From Sipunculus nudus (lineage: Eukaryota; Annelida; Sipuncula; Golfingiida; Sipunculidae), in contig CM049307.1 in NCBI GenBank assembly GCA_026874595.1, positions 63,704,370 to 63,768,369 of the forward strand: DNA of 64,000 nt, written 5' to 3'. The position numbers were made by a program, and so were the translations under genes. Within the stretch, counting starts at the first letter, position 1, and each line of letters begins with the position of its first letter. The notes under the pieces were generated by a model, which was not told where the DNA came from, ran no database searches, and saw nothing but the letters and a program-made list of their open reading frames with translations. Shown in pieces: positions 35,001 to 50,000 of this stretch.

Positions 35001-38000
35001 GAGCGTCCAAGATCTGAGAGTCACAGATGCTTATGCCTGAGTTCCTGAAAGCCCTGTGGTCAGCATGTTATTATGAATGTATGGGAAATACTATTGTTGG
35101 ATATGATCAGGAGAAGAGAAAGGTAGAGGATAAAGTGCACTTACAAACCTCCCATCCCCACTTATTTAAGTCAGCTATAACAGTCATGTTACCTGGTCAT
35201 ATCGAACAGGAGATGTTCTTGTTTCAGATTGTCCTGCTGCCTGTTTCTTTTTCCTGAAATCAGAGGCAGAAATTAAAATACAAAATAATGAATAAATTCA
35301 ACATATAGTATTCATCAATATAACAGCATTTATAAAACACAACCAGATTTTCTTTTTGTAATAATTAGATAGAATATACATTGATTAAAATATGACACAA
35401 ATACTAATACACATTGATCTGCACCAACTAACACTTCCACAGCTCATTGTCTGGAAGCTTCTTGTGGTTGTCAACTGATTTATTAACAAGGCAACTTGTA
35501 CAGCTAATTACACGAAGGACATGCTTCTTATTATGTGTTAGTGCAGTTAGCTTGTTCTCGAACTTTTCACTGTCACCCCATTGCCCATGATTACATGTAA
35601 ACACACAAAAAAATATGACCAGTTAAAACACAGATGGCAACTCATGCAGGGAGACATCTGATCAGTCAGATCATTGGAAAAGGTTCAAAAACTTATGAAA
35701 CATAAACTGGAGAATTATTTAAATTTCTTGATTGCAAAATTATGTCTTCACTTCGGTGTGCAGCTTTCTAGTAAATTATTGACTGATATAAACTTTTAAG
35801 AAATTTATCTCTATAAAAAAAGTTTGACAAATGTTTGTGTAAAGGAGTACACAGTGCTGGGTAAAGATTACAATACTGACATACACTGTCCTCTAGAGGT
35901 TAAAATTATTTGAAACTTTGAATTCTGTGGTCAGATTACTAATTATATAAACATACTCTGTTAACAAGAGGCTAGATAGTTGTACTAGGGAGAGGGGGTG
36001 ATGACTATATAACAGCTGGCTTACAGATACGCAGTTTAGTTAGAGATAGGAGATGCAAAGGTACATGCTGACAGAGGATATGACAACATGGTTTATAATA
36101 AAGTAAGATCAATGTAGGCAAGTTAAACAGACCTTTGTTGCTTTACTTCACTTGAGATGTCTTGCATTACTCTGTTCATGCTATGGAACAAATGTGCTGT
36201 CATTAGTCAAAATTTAAGCAAGAAAATGCCAGGGGTAACAATTCATGAAATTTTAAGAAATATGTAATTAAATCAAAGTGCAATTTCATTCAAATCTTAA
36301 ATCGGACTAATATTGTGTATTCTGTGGAACTATGAATTTATATCAGGATTAGGAAATTAGAATTTATCAAAGATATGTTAAATAACTGATACTGTTATTA
36401 TATGTTTAAAACTTTCTTTCAATCTGAAGTTGTAAGATTTTTAAAGGTTGTGGTTAAAATTTATATCTAAAGATCTACTGGAATTTATTTTTGAAATGTT
36501 ACTCCTGGCATTTTGACCCAGATATGCTGTTTAAAAAGCATTCAAAACATTAGGCAGATTAGTAAAATCAACACATATTAAAGTTCTGCTTTTATAAAAA
36601 GCAAGACATAGCTTTATTATCACAACACTGAACTATTGATTAATGAAGTAACTTATGCATAAACAGCAACTGCCATGGTAACACTTACCTGCCAAGCACA
36701 AGCGAAGATGCAGAGGCTAAATTTAGCAATTGTTATGCTGTGAATAATTGCTAAACAATTGTTATATATGTTTAGAAATGAGGAACAATTGTTTCATGTA
36801 CCTTTTAATAAATGGTTAATAACAATTAATATTTGCCCTGTTTTCATAAGAGGTTTTGGTCACCAAATTCAACACTGTCAAACAGAATATGTGAACAGTT
36901 CACAGTTTGGCAAACAGGTGGCAGCACAAGGTCTGTTTGACGCATGCCTCCCTACTAATAACTATGTTAGTTTGTTAATATACATAAAAAGCTACTGCAT
37001 ATGTATGCATACCTGCATGGGCTTGGAAAGAAACTGTATGCTTAACATGTTGGTATTTTTCTTATTAACTGACCATTTCAAGCCAGGATTATAATATTAT
37101 GGATTTTTCACACCATAACATATGAGTACAATCATAAATCAAATTTTATTACAACAGTCAAAATATGTCCACATGACTGATCTTTTATGGTTAGTGATGA
37201 TATTACAGTCGATGATGTGATTATCACTCACCTGTGGACGGTCATATACCAGTATAAAACGAGAGCAACAATAACTGAGATGAGGATGAGGGCACAGAGA
37301 CCGGCGATGATGGGGACGTACAGCTTCATCATCAGGTTCTCTCCCTCTGCCTGTTCCTCTGTAAACATGTCAAATCAATATATACAGTGTAAACTCATAT
37401 ATTCGCCCTCCATTTATCCACCATAATCACATGTATACAGCCAAAATTGTCTGAGTCCATATGTTCTGTATACTTTATTACTACCTTAATCATTTGCCAA
37501 CCCTCTATCTGCATGAAACCAATAGGTGAACTATTTATTTGTTCCCCCTGATCATGTTCAAGTTTTTATAATGTGTCTGTACTCCTTTCCACCACCCCCT
37601 GTCCATCTGTTTTTCTGTGAAAAATTTCATAAAATGCACTAAAGCTTACCTTTATTTTTCTTAGAGGTAGTCAGACAATTGTGGCAGTTATCTAACAGCA
37701 AAATAATGCTCTCCCGTGTATGGAATCCATATAATTAACTCAAAAGAAATATGAATGAATAGATGTGCAGCAGTCTTGTGATATATAAGTGACAACCTCA
37801 GCTAATGATCTTAAACTACATATATTTTACGATTCATAGAGATGACATCACAGTGGTATTTGTAAATCACACATTTGTTACGTCACACATACCTCTCTCC
37901 TGCATCACATGTATTATCAGAAATGGCCACTTAAAATAAAGCCATAGTTTTTGTAGCTCTTTCTGGACAGCTAAACACAACCCCAATATTGCAAAGTAAA

Positions 38001-41000
38001 TACATTTATTTCTTACTTATTAAAATCATCCTAAATCTCCACATTACTGTCTTTGATAAATTCTAATGTGAAGGAGCAAACAAAGAAATAAAAAAAAAAT
38101 AAAAAGTCAAGAAATAAAAATAACAACAGCTACATGAATCTTTTTGATGGATAGAAAAGAAAACAGCTTACCACCGCAGATTTTGCCCACTTGCTCCCCC
38201 TGGAGGGAAAGGTAGAATTTGGAGTTACATTCACGCACACATTTGCCTGTCTGCTTGTCCAGAAACCCTGCACATCTGGAATATAATTAAACAGAAAAAG
38301 ATTAGAATTCTATGTCATACAAATATGAATACTGAGCTGATGTTTATGTCAGGAGTGAAAGGGCCATTTACCTACAGTAATTTTTTGTTTATTTTAAACA
38401 TGCTGTATGGTACCATTCTCTATATTAGTTACAAATATATAAAAGTTTATTTCCCCATTTCCCTTCTGCAATAGAAATTATGGAAGAAACAAATACCTTG
38501 TACAAAGTGCATTATTCAATATGTGAAAGTTACAAAAAATGTCCAACTTTCCTTTTTTTGTTTAAAAACTGTTAATTTTTGTTTTTTTGTTTTTTTACAG
38601 GAGGATACAGAACATGGCAAAATCATGATTTGTGAAATTAGCAATAATACAAACTGGATTCAATAATATGTTTAAGTCACACTCTACATGCTAAACAAAG
38701 CACTGAAACATGAAATGCTGCATAAAGGTTACGAGCATTGATTAAAAATGGACGACACAGGTCAGTGCATCCTCCTCCATGACAACCACTTCATACACTG
38801 ACACAGAGCAGCTTTACTTCTTTAACAGTCCTCCATTCATCTTAACCATTTCAATATCTGGATCTTTAATACTAAAGAACATTCTGGTAAAATACCTCCT
38901 GCATTTACTTCTTTCCCTGCTGCAGTCAACACACAGACTGTCACTGCATTTACCTGCAAAGAAAGAATTAATTAATTATATATAATAGTTAAACATGTAT
39001 AATTATAATTATGATAATTATAATGTTTATTATACAACCTTCATTTTTGGTCCTGTAAAATATTCAATCACCTTCATGTAATTATCTGTTACAAATCATT
39101 ATTATCACATTTTCATGTTTAACATAAAGTCATGTATTTTATTTTTTTCAAAATATTTACATTTCTGAACAGTAATATTGCCTTATCATGCTGCTGACAC
39201 AATATTCACATTTATGATGATATTGTAACATGTATGGAATGATTATAATATGCAAAAATACCATAACCTCACTGTCAATATTAATATAAATATTAAATAT
39301 TTGTAATATAAATATTTACATATCAAATCTTATCATTCCATGTGTGGAAATCACACTGCCAAAATCATGATATAATGAATAATAACTTCAGTATTTTGTA
39401 TGTGTGTAGGTTGAACACTTCAACATAAAATAAATAAAAAACCCACTAAATTATGATTATGTCTTATCAAACTCACAGTAACTACAAGACTTTTTATATT
39501 CCATTTTATAGCCTATTACAAAGCTGACCAATACTGCCATCAATTTATTTCCCTGACCTCATTAGGCTAATATCTGCTCTCCATGCTCCCAATGATTAAA
39601 CAAATTGTTTGCAGAGGTACAGTTTCCTCCTGGTACGAAGAATCTCTTCCCTAATACAAGGAGTACCTGACCTGAAATATACATTCTTTTTCCTGGTTAA
39701 TGATTTGGCATTTAATGTTAAAGTGTTACTTGGTGCCTTCATTTTTGCATCCAACAGGCTGGCACATTAAATGTCACACCAACCTTGAAACTGACTGTAA
39801 ATTCATCCAAATTCTTTCCTTGGTAACTGTGAACTATTATCTGAATGACTATTTTCTTAATAAACTGATGGTTATAATCAGATTATATCCTCATGAAACA
39901 CAATGAGGATGTTAAACATTTGAGAAATTCCTGTTCAAAGATAATTGCTTACCTGTAGGACTTATAGTTTCCATAAGAAAGAACTTTAAATTTAGAAAGG
40001 GGTTCAACATTAACGGTTGACTGCTTGCTCCGGGCAAGTAAAAGTTCCAGAAAATAGTGGTAGGGCAACCAAAGAAGCTGCTACTTGCCCAGTCAGGCAA
40101 GTAGATACAACTTAAACCTTTACACAATCTTAATTTAGTCAGTTCTTTCTTGGAGAAAAGATATCATATTGTAACAACTCTATCTTAAATTTCCTTTCTG
40201 TTTATCTGTGCAAATGCTGAAGAGAAATATTATCAACAAACACTGCAACTTGTTTACTCTTGCAAAATACACTATTTATACTTGTGGTTGTGATCACTGA
40301 TTTTTATAGGATGTAAAATTCATATAGGGCACACAAAAGTTAGATGTTACTTGCCTTACTGGGTAGGTACGTTCTTTAGTTAATGTCAGACTTATTAAAT
40401 GAAAGAACAAACAATATCTCACTTTCATCATACAGCTAAGCACCATCTGAACAGAGGCATGTCTCATGATGCCCCCACATATCTAATTTTCCGATATGAC
40501 GTTAAGGATGACAGATAGAGGTGTACCTAAAACCTCTCCTCCATCTTATCTCAGACACAGGTCTATCTTCCGTAAAGGTCTGCCCTCTGTCACCCCTGCA
40601 TGTATCCTTTATGAGAGTTTATGGATTTTTCACACCTTGTTTAACCTTACCATCTATGCAGTCTCGGCTGTTATAGCTCATGGTAAATCCTGTCAGGCAA
40701 ACACAGCTGTTACCACGGCAACGACTATTCCAACCACAATCCACATTTGACTCACAATTTCTGGTCCCTGAAAAACATGATTCAAACCTTGCTTTCTAAG
40801 AATTTACTTCAAAATATAAAAGGACGATAGGACAGCAGAAGTGTGATTCCAAGGAAAGATAGGGTCTGATGCAGTGAGGACATATATTGGATACCTGATT
40901 TAGTTTGTGTCTAATATCTTTACAAAAAATAATAAAAAATAAGAGGGAAAACCAATTGACGTCTTTTCTGCAAAATCATGTCCAAATAGAAGAATTACCT

Positions 41001-44000
41001 GAAACCCGATACAATCAATGGGGTTCTCTTATATGTTTAGAGTTAACTGACATCAGTACATAACAAAGACTTATCTGAAACAATGTTCCCTGGTGGTAGG
41101 AATCAGTTGTAAAAATCAAGAAAATAAAAAAACATCAGATGATCAATTATAAATGGATTATTTTATGTACTACCTATTTTACCATGAAATCTTCTGTATA
41201 GAATTATACCTAAAATACTGACAGAGTTCATTAAGTGTAACTTGTACATCAAACTGAAAGGTCAAGGTAGTGGCTTGGTCTCTGACACTTATTCGTTGCA
41301 CAAGGTTAAGTTTTAATGCTGTTCACTGTTTTGTGCCCCATCTTTTTTTTATCTCTGATAGAATAAAAATATTTTATCAGGATGTTATATCTTCTTTGGT
41401 TGTGCATTCATAATTGTTTGTGATCAATTGCCTCTACCATAATGAGTGCTCCCCATGGATTTTGTAGGATCTCTTTGAGAAAATGGAGGGGATGAACCAT
41501 GCTCACCTAAACAGCTTTAGCATTACTTATGGTCACCGTTATTTTCCCACCTCGCTAGATGATTTTTATGGCGTGAAATTATGTCAGGGTTTCCCCCCAA
41601 GCCTATTAATATTGGCTAGTGAATTGACATTTTCCCAAAATTAGCACCTACAAGTTTACCCAGATTCCTCAAAAAGGTGATATCATAGCCTACAACAGCA
41701 CCACATTGATACCATTAATATGATTGAATCCTACATACTGTATTTACTATTAACATTGTCACTTTCCGTCCTTAATATATCTGAACCATCTGAACCGTGG
41801 AAGGGAATTTCGGTGTTCTTGCACAGACTTCTCGCAGCATTCTGGCCGATTGCATTATTTTTTTAAGAAAATTGTGCCGTATAATCATGCCAGTTTGCTG
41901 ACTTTTGCAGAGTTTTGCATCAAAATATCACAGTGTTGTCTGCTTTAATTGAAAGAATTCTGTTGTTATAAAAAGTAAACTTGCCTAAGAAAAAAAGAAT
42001 TTCAAGGGAATGGGTATATGTTATGATTTATAACATAATTTATAAAAATTCCAAGATTCAAAAGCTGGTCAAGGCCTTTTAGTTTTACACATTAAACAAT
42101 AATACAAAATTTTCTAAAATCATTATATTACAAAAAATGTTATCTATTTAGACCATTTTTAAAGTAACAGATTAGTAATTTCTTCCATCCTGTCAGTTTG
42201 ATGATACCTCTGTCACCCATATAGGAACTTTAAAACTTTAAAATCTCGCAGTTTGAACAACATAAACAGCTATGTGGACTTGCATGTTCCATGTAGTCAG
42301 AATAATAATGGGAAAAAGGTTGTTCCTAATGAGCTTGTGAATGATGTCAATTTTGGTTGCCGCTTATGCTCTTAAGGGTATATTGTGTTTGGCTGTAATT
42401 GCAGTATTAAAAATGACACTATGCAGAAAGAGGAGGAAAAAATAGTTCAACTGCTGAAGACTACTTTTTCCAGGTGACTGCTCTTCATGACAGATGAGGT
42501 CTATATACTGAGATATTCCTGAGGGGATTTTCAAGCACTACAAAACTGAATACCTCTAAGGCTGAAAAAATAAAAAGGTTGGTTTCTCACCACGCACATC
42601 AATTTTAACCCTGTGCATAAAAAAAGGTTATATTGATTATCAGTAGATATTATTTTTATTTTTAATTCCAGCCTGTCAAATATTTCTTTCAAGAAAATAA
42701 AATAATTAAATTATAATATGATAACATTTTTTATTATGCCTTTTTTACCTGTTGCGCAAGCAATTTTTGTTTTTATCATGTGGTCCCCTGATCTTTTTAA
42801 ATTTTTATTGAAAAAAGTTGAAAACAAATTTTGCCCCCTACATTAGCTGATTTCTGAAATATAGTGCCTGAGAAACCAACCTTTATTTTACGGCCTAAGG
42901 CCATGTGGTTAAGCACATTTCAATCTATCACAATTGGTTTCACAGCCACAATCAATCCGTCATCATGGAGATTGGACAGTAAGGAATATTTACAATATAT
43001 GACTGATCAGAGCACAGAGTAACCATGCAAAATGAGCCATTATACAGAAGACGTTTTCTATGACTGCGCTGATAAGATGGGCTAAAAGATCATGCTTACA
43101 TAGTACACAGCATTGTCATTAAAACCAGGGTGTCTTGGTTCATTAAGTATGATTCACTGCATGTGTAACAGGACTTGAACTGACATGTGAAATGACCCAT
43201 ACCATGAGAGAGTTTCAAGTCTGACATTAAGCAGTTTTTCTGCTAGTTCTATTGGCATAATAAGTTTCCCTTTCTTTGATTCTAGACATGGACTAAATGT
43301 GTCACGGTTTACTTGCATTAGAATCCTGACAATTATCCTGTCTTTATTTGCAAAGCAAGACAGAGAACCAATTTTTATTGGTCAAATAAATGCCAGAGAG
43401 ACATCACTTTGAGCAAACATTCACTGAATCTAAAGGATTTACACAAAGTAAACATAAATGTGCTTTATTTATTTTAAAACCATACATTTTTAATTTTCTG
43501 TGTTTTCTGTTGTTTACTTAACCAAGGCCTAACACTAAGTCTAAGAGTTAACAAGTGACCCACTGGGTCATGCTGCTAAGATTTTGGGAGCATGACTTGT
43601 GAGTGCCAGAGACTAACATCAACTGAGAACTTTTAATAACTAGAATACGGGTAGTCGACAAGCGACTACGTGTATCTGCCTAAATCAGAGTGGAACGGGT
43701 GAAGTGAGGCATGGATTGAGTGGCAAGGGGAAATAGAGTGAAGTGTTGCATATTAGCATGGATGTCTGCAGCCAAATTGTGTATGTAGGTTGCGCCACCT
43801 ACCACAAAATCCAGAAAGCCCTCCAAGTTGTATACATATGCAAATTTAAGGCAGATAAGTCAAGCCACTACATGTATATGAGTGATTTTAGCCCATGGCA
43901 GACAAACAGATGGACGCTGTGCAAAAATGGTTGCAGGTGGCGCCACCAGTTTTGCATATGATAAAGAGCTACGCGAGAACTATACACATGCAAAACTTTG

Positions 44001-47000
44001 GCCCAATCGGTCAAACGGTTCCCGAGATATGAGCTTGGATGTCTGCTGCATAAACTAGAATGTAGGTGGCGCCACCTGTCATAAAATCAAGAGAGCTTTC
44101 GGGGATGTATAAACCTGCAAAATATTAGGCAGATATGTCAAACCACTGCTGAGATATAAGTGATTTTATCCCATGGCAGACAAACAGACGGGAGCTGTGC
44201 AAAAATGGCTGCAGGTGGCGCCACCAGTTTTGCGTATGATAAAGAGCTATGTGAGATCTATACACATGCAAAATTTTGGCCCAATCGGTCAAACAGTTCC
44301 CGAGATATGAGCTTGGATGTCTGCAGCGTAAACGTGAACGTAGGTGGTGCCACCTGTCATAAAATCAGAAAAGCTATCCAGGATGTATACGCATGCGAAA
44401 TTTCAGGTGAATTAGTCAAACCACTGCAGAGATATGAGTGATTTTAACCCAAGGCAGACGAACAGATGGACACTGTGCAAACATGGTTGCAGGTGGCGCC
44501 ACCATTTTTTGTGTATGTTATAAAGCTCTCCAAGGGCTACATTTGTGCAAAAAGATTTTCCTGATCGGTCAAACGGTTCCCGAGATATGTGGGTTCATGT
44601 GTGGAAACAGACGCACAAACGGACGCAGAGCGCAGAGGAAAGGTCAGAGGTCAAAACAAAATAGGGGCGCAGCAGTTCACATGTGACCCGAACATAATCC
44701 CAGGTTTCGTAAAATTCCTCCCAGTGGTTACGGAGGAGTTCTCCGGACACCAACGCGGCGGCGGTGGTGGGCTGAAAACATAGTATCCGCAAAACTCTGT
44801 TTTGGCGGATACAATAATATAAGCACAAATTTCACAACTGTTATGGTTTTTGCTTTAAGAAATGAAAGCACTACAATCAATCCGCCAACCCTGAAAGATG
44901 ACGGAATTATAGGTCTCACTTTAGCAAACTTGCAAAGAATTAGAGATTGCATCTAAACTTATTACATTCCTCATGCAGCGGCAATACACTGCAGTCGTTC
45001 TAGATCTCCTTCGTTTTAACCACTGCTAGGTATAGCAAAGATTCTCAGGATCTCACCACCAGGGCTTGCACAGGGTAAAGAATTGTAATCAGACCAATGA
45101 GAGCTTGGTATTGTATCGTGCATCTGACTTCAATTTTCAAATCCTCAACATCATAGTCTCATAGGTCTGGAATAAGCCTTGTGCCAGCCCTGGTGTCGAG
45201 TTAATATTACAATTATATATTTAATTTATATAGCGCTAATTCAACAAAATAGTTATCAAAAGCGCTTTACAAGACACAGAGCACAATTTTACTAAAACAT
45301 AAAATGTAGATTCCTACTAAAGCAAAGATTCCTCAAAGAAAACCCTAATTTCTAAGAACTACCAAAAGCTAATATAAAAAGGTAAGTTTTTAAGATTTCT
45401 TTTAAAAGAAGCTAAAGATGGTGAAGCTCTGATTGAGTGCGGAAGTTCATTCCACAAGCTTGGTGCCACAGCTGAGAAAGCTCTCGAACGACACATCTCA
45501 CTTCGTGCTTTAGGAATCACTAAAAGCCCTTGGTCAGATGACCTAAGCTGCCTGACTAGAACATAAGAAGTTAAGAGGTTCCTGATGTAAATAGGTGATT
45601 GACCATTTATGGCTTTGTATACTAATGATAAAATTTTAAAATCAATGCGCTGTTGCACCGGGAGCCAATGGAGTTCTTTAAGTATTGGTGTAATGTGATC
45701 GCGTTTCTTGGCACCAGTTACAAGCCTAGCAGCTGCATTCCGCACTCTCTGTAGCCAGTCCAGTAACTTGCTAGGAAGACCACATGGCAAAGAGTTGGAA
45801 TGGTCAATCCTTGAACTGATGAAAGCATGAATTAATGTTATTAGTGAATCTTGAGTTAGGAAACTCTTTATCCTAGCTATATTACACAGGTGGTAAAAAG
45901 CCAAACTACAAATATTATTTACATGCTTGTCAAGGCAAAGCTCCTGGTCAAACACTACCCCAAGGTTTCTAACACTGTTTGTTGGCACAACTACAGAGTC
46001 AAATATGTTAAGATTTTTCAACTGAATTTTTTACCTTTGTTTTGACCTTTGAGTTAAAAAAATTTGCAAAACAAAACAGCCTGAAAAACAATCTGGAATG
46101 CCTGCAGTGTATAACTGCTGTATAAGGGGTACACTAATTTGATTAGCAAACCAATATTGTTCTCAAGAATCTAAATGCATTACAGATTTCTAGTAAACCC
46201 TTGTAACCATAATCAAGAAACCAGATGTTCAACATCATTGGTCAAATAGCAGAGAAATGTCACAATTGATAGTAAAATCCTGAGGAACTTGTTGGGCCAA
46301 CATTGTTAAGACTATGCATAAAGCAAGAGTACAAAGGTCCTAGGTCTCACTAATTAATGTCACAATCACTTGAATCCTTATTTTAGGGGAAATAGGAAGA
46401 AAGTCATATTGCATAGGACAAATGCTTGTTACACCATCTCGATACGAAGTAAGGCATGGCCATATACTCATTTAGTGCATTGTTTCATCCACTTCTCGAT
46501 AAAATCACACTCATATTCAAGCAACTGTGCAAAAGTGCACCATATAATAAGTTTTATGATCCAGTGCAAAAGAATTTGCTGGCAGAACTTAATCTGTCAC
46601 ATGACTGTCAACATGCATATTCAAGAGGAAAACAATACTGGGCATGCAAATAAGGATTAATGTGTATAGCTGGCCTTGCATCTTTTCTTGGCTGATTCTC
46701 TGCAGGTTGGGAAAATCAGCATTAATAGGTAGATGTGAGTGAGGGTCCTGCTAAAATCTGACAATGGAAAGAATTTTCCAGCTGATTTTATCTGGCCAGA
46801 TAATCACAAGCTGAGATAGTGAACTAAAATAGGCCTATTTTTCACCATCATTAATACTAACAACAGCAATCCAAACCAGAAGTGTTCACAATGGCATGAA
46901 AAACCTGGTCATGTGCAAGTTATATAGATAGGTGTCCGGGAATGTGCCAGCCAGCGAGACTTGCAGATTTATCTGGCAGATAAAATAAAATCAGCCTCCC

Positions 47001-50000
47001 AATAAATACCGGTAAATGGGAAGCTAGCTTAAAGGAGGAACATCAATTCAATTTAATGATCCTGGAGAAAATATTTCTTCAGCCATCTTGAATACTGACT
47101 ATCTACGCTCTGTGCTTTTCTGTCAGTTCCAAAATGAGCTGTATCTGCACTGAGTCAACTTTTGGAACTCTAATAACGACCAATAACAAAGGTCAGGTCT
47201 GAGGGTTATGGCAATTAGCACCAAGTGCCCATGGTAAAGAGTGACGCAGGCTATAACAGGCTAATATTATACCTTGTTACCTGAGGTCAGGAATGTGACA
47301 TGAACAAGTGAACTTCAGGTAACAGGGGTCAAATGTTTTTTTTTCTGAAAAGTTACATGCCAACAGGGCCTGCAATTTCCAGCCTTCCAGGTCTCACATG
47401 CCAACTGATGTCTGTTACAAACTGAGACAGTCATTTTGTTGTTATCTGAGATAATGCAAGTTCAAAATCTACAGACACTGTTATGTGAATAAAGGGAATT
47501 CAACATGGTGGAAAAAACATACTTTTAACACTAGGCTATGACCCCTGTTCTGTGGGGAAAAAAAATTAAAATAAAATCTGTACTGTTGTATCAGTTATAA
47601 ATTGTATTTTAAATATAAATATCATGTTTTAAATTCTTCAGGTAATGAGATCAAGGGAAACGGAGAATGCAAGATTTTTACTGGACTTTTCTGGGATGTT
47701 TCTTTAGTTTAGAAAATACATGTCCCCAGCCAAAAAATCCTGGGCTCTAGCCTGCTTGAAATTCCAAACCTGTGCTACCAAGTCTCACTTAAAGATGAAC
47801 AGACTCATGAGAGATTCCACAACATCATACTTTTCCAGGCCACTACACCTTAAATACAGATAACATCTTAAAGTACTTGAGGTCTTGTCAGTGATGCATG
47901 TATTATACTCCCATCACTGATTAATGGAGAATTATATGATAGGTTATAGACCTGTACTTCCTGAACCTTACCTTTATGTAAATATGTATCCCTGCTGATT
48001 TAATAAGGCAAGTCGTAACCATGCATAAAATTGTCAAGGTGAACAACAGATGATGACCATATTATTACATGAAGGCAACCATAATGTACTTGTACCATTC
48101 CTTAAATACTACCTTCAATTGCATTACATGTATGCAGAGATTAAATTTTCTGTGTAAGATGGCCATGTTGGTAATTTGTAATTATTATGTTCTTTAACTG
48201 TAGGCAGAACTTGGTTGTTACACCATACAGTGACATGCATTCTTTTTATGGGAGTACTCTGTACTGCATACATCAGTAACACTTACCACACCTAATGTAT
48301 ATAACCTTACATAGGAAATAAGACGAGGGAATCCTGAAGCACTAGCGGCCTAGTAATTATCAAACTATCAGATTTATAGCTCAAACAATGAGAGACTATG
48401 AGAGGCCAACATATTACATCAAACTTTCTTGTTTTTGGGTAGTTAATTTAATTTAAACTCAATTCATTTTACAACTATTGTACAACCAGTTTAGACAGTA
48501 CTAATGCTAAGGTACAAATGTGAGGCAATCTGCATGGCTAGACTGGTGGTGTTTGGTAGTGTGTAGGGGTGGAGGCCCGTTTAGTAGTGTATATAGGGGT
48601 GGAGGCCCTGAAGAAAACCACCATTGTAGGACGGGCCAATACAACTCACTCTGATAGTTACATTGGAAATTAAACCTGGGTTGCCAGTGGACAGAGCCAT
48701 GTATCATATTACCATTTGACTTTCCAGTGAATATTTTTGTAGTTCACTGATCTTACCTCTATCAAACAAGAAATGCTTGCTCCTTCAAGCTAGAAAATTG
48801 AATGACAGGCCCAGCCACCTTACATACATGCTAAGTTATCATGAAAAATTCATGCCTTACTTAAAGGCAATTTAAAGGTGCATGAAAATGAACCTTGCCT
48901 AGTCTTATAATTTTTAATAAATGTTGCTCTGTATTAGCAGATGTTTAAGATCAGTCTGACATTTCTAAAGGTTTTTAAAAGGAATACAACTGATGAGAAT
49001 ACCCGTCTCAACCAAATTAAAAAGGTGATAATTACCCATATTCAAATATATCTATTTTACAAAAATATAAGTAAAATATATACTTTAAAAGAGAGGACAT
49101 TTCTTCACATATGACACATCAAGCAAGTAATAGATAAAATTAAAAAAAACTGTAAAAGTTTTAAGAACAAACTACACCTGCTAAGGTCAAACACTGATGA
49201 CTTTTTCCAAAAAGACCTTTTAAATATAGAGTTGTGATAAACTGGATCATGTAATGAACATGTGAACACAGTTGTCCAAAATAAGCTACACACATCACAA
49301 ATGGTTAATGTGAAACCCCTTGACCTTTTGCAACATGGCCTAAAAGTCAGCCCAAAAGTCTGTTACAATATCACCATTGCACAACAAAAAAGTTCAGAAA
49401 CATCATTTGGCATTTTGCCTCAAGATTGAAACATCACAATATGAGCAGTTGCTTTTAAAACTTGCTAAACAAACAGTTCACAAGGAAATTTTTCAAACAT
49501 ACCTGTTTCTTTCCTTGTTTAATAATAGGTGTTATGTGTGAATACTGCCTATGCAATTTAATATTGCCTTTGCTATATCTTAAAAATACAAATATTTTCA
49601 GATATGTAATTTATGCTGATTCCATGTTTGACAGCATATGAAGTACACAGTATTTACAGCCATGCATTTATAAAATTTCACTGTTACTTATTATGTCTAG
49701 TATCAGACTGTTTGTCCAAGTACCTTGTATGACTAGGTAACTGGTGAATAATGTTTGTTGTGACACTCTTTATACAATAGGATCATGTAACACATAGTAC
49801 TCAGATGAACAGCTTGTGTTGAGATCTTACTTATAAAAGATAAGTACTACAGTGTCACATAACATATACTGCTAACCGGTAACGTTGTAGTCCATTCCAT
49901 ACCCTCATGTCTACTTTTTTTTGCTAGAAAATTTGTTATCAGAATGAAAATGATTATAAACGATTAATGGACCTAATTTACAACAGGGGAAATAAACAAC

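Noticed and set aside
36689-36740. Perfect-looking minus-strand donor (GGCAG|GTAAGT) at 36,689
   Set aside because: Neither candidate upstream acceptor gives an exon in phase with its neighbours; at most a rarely used or frame-breaking exon.
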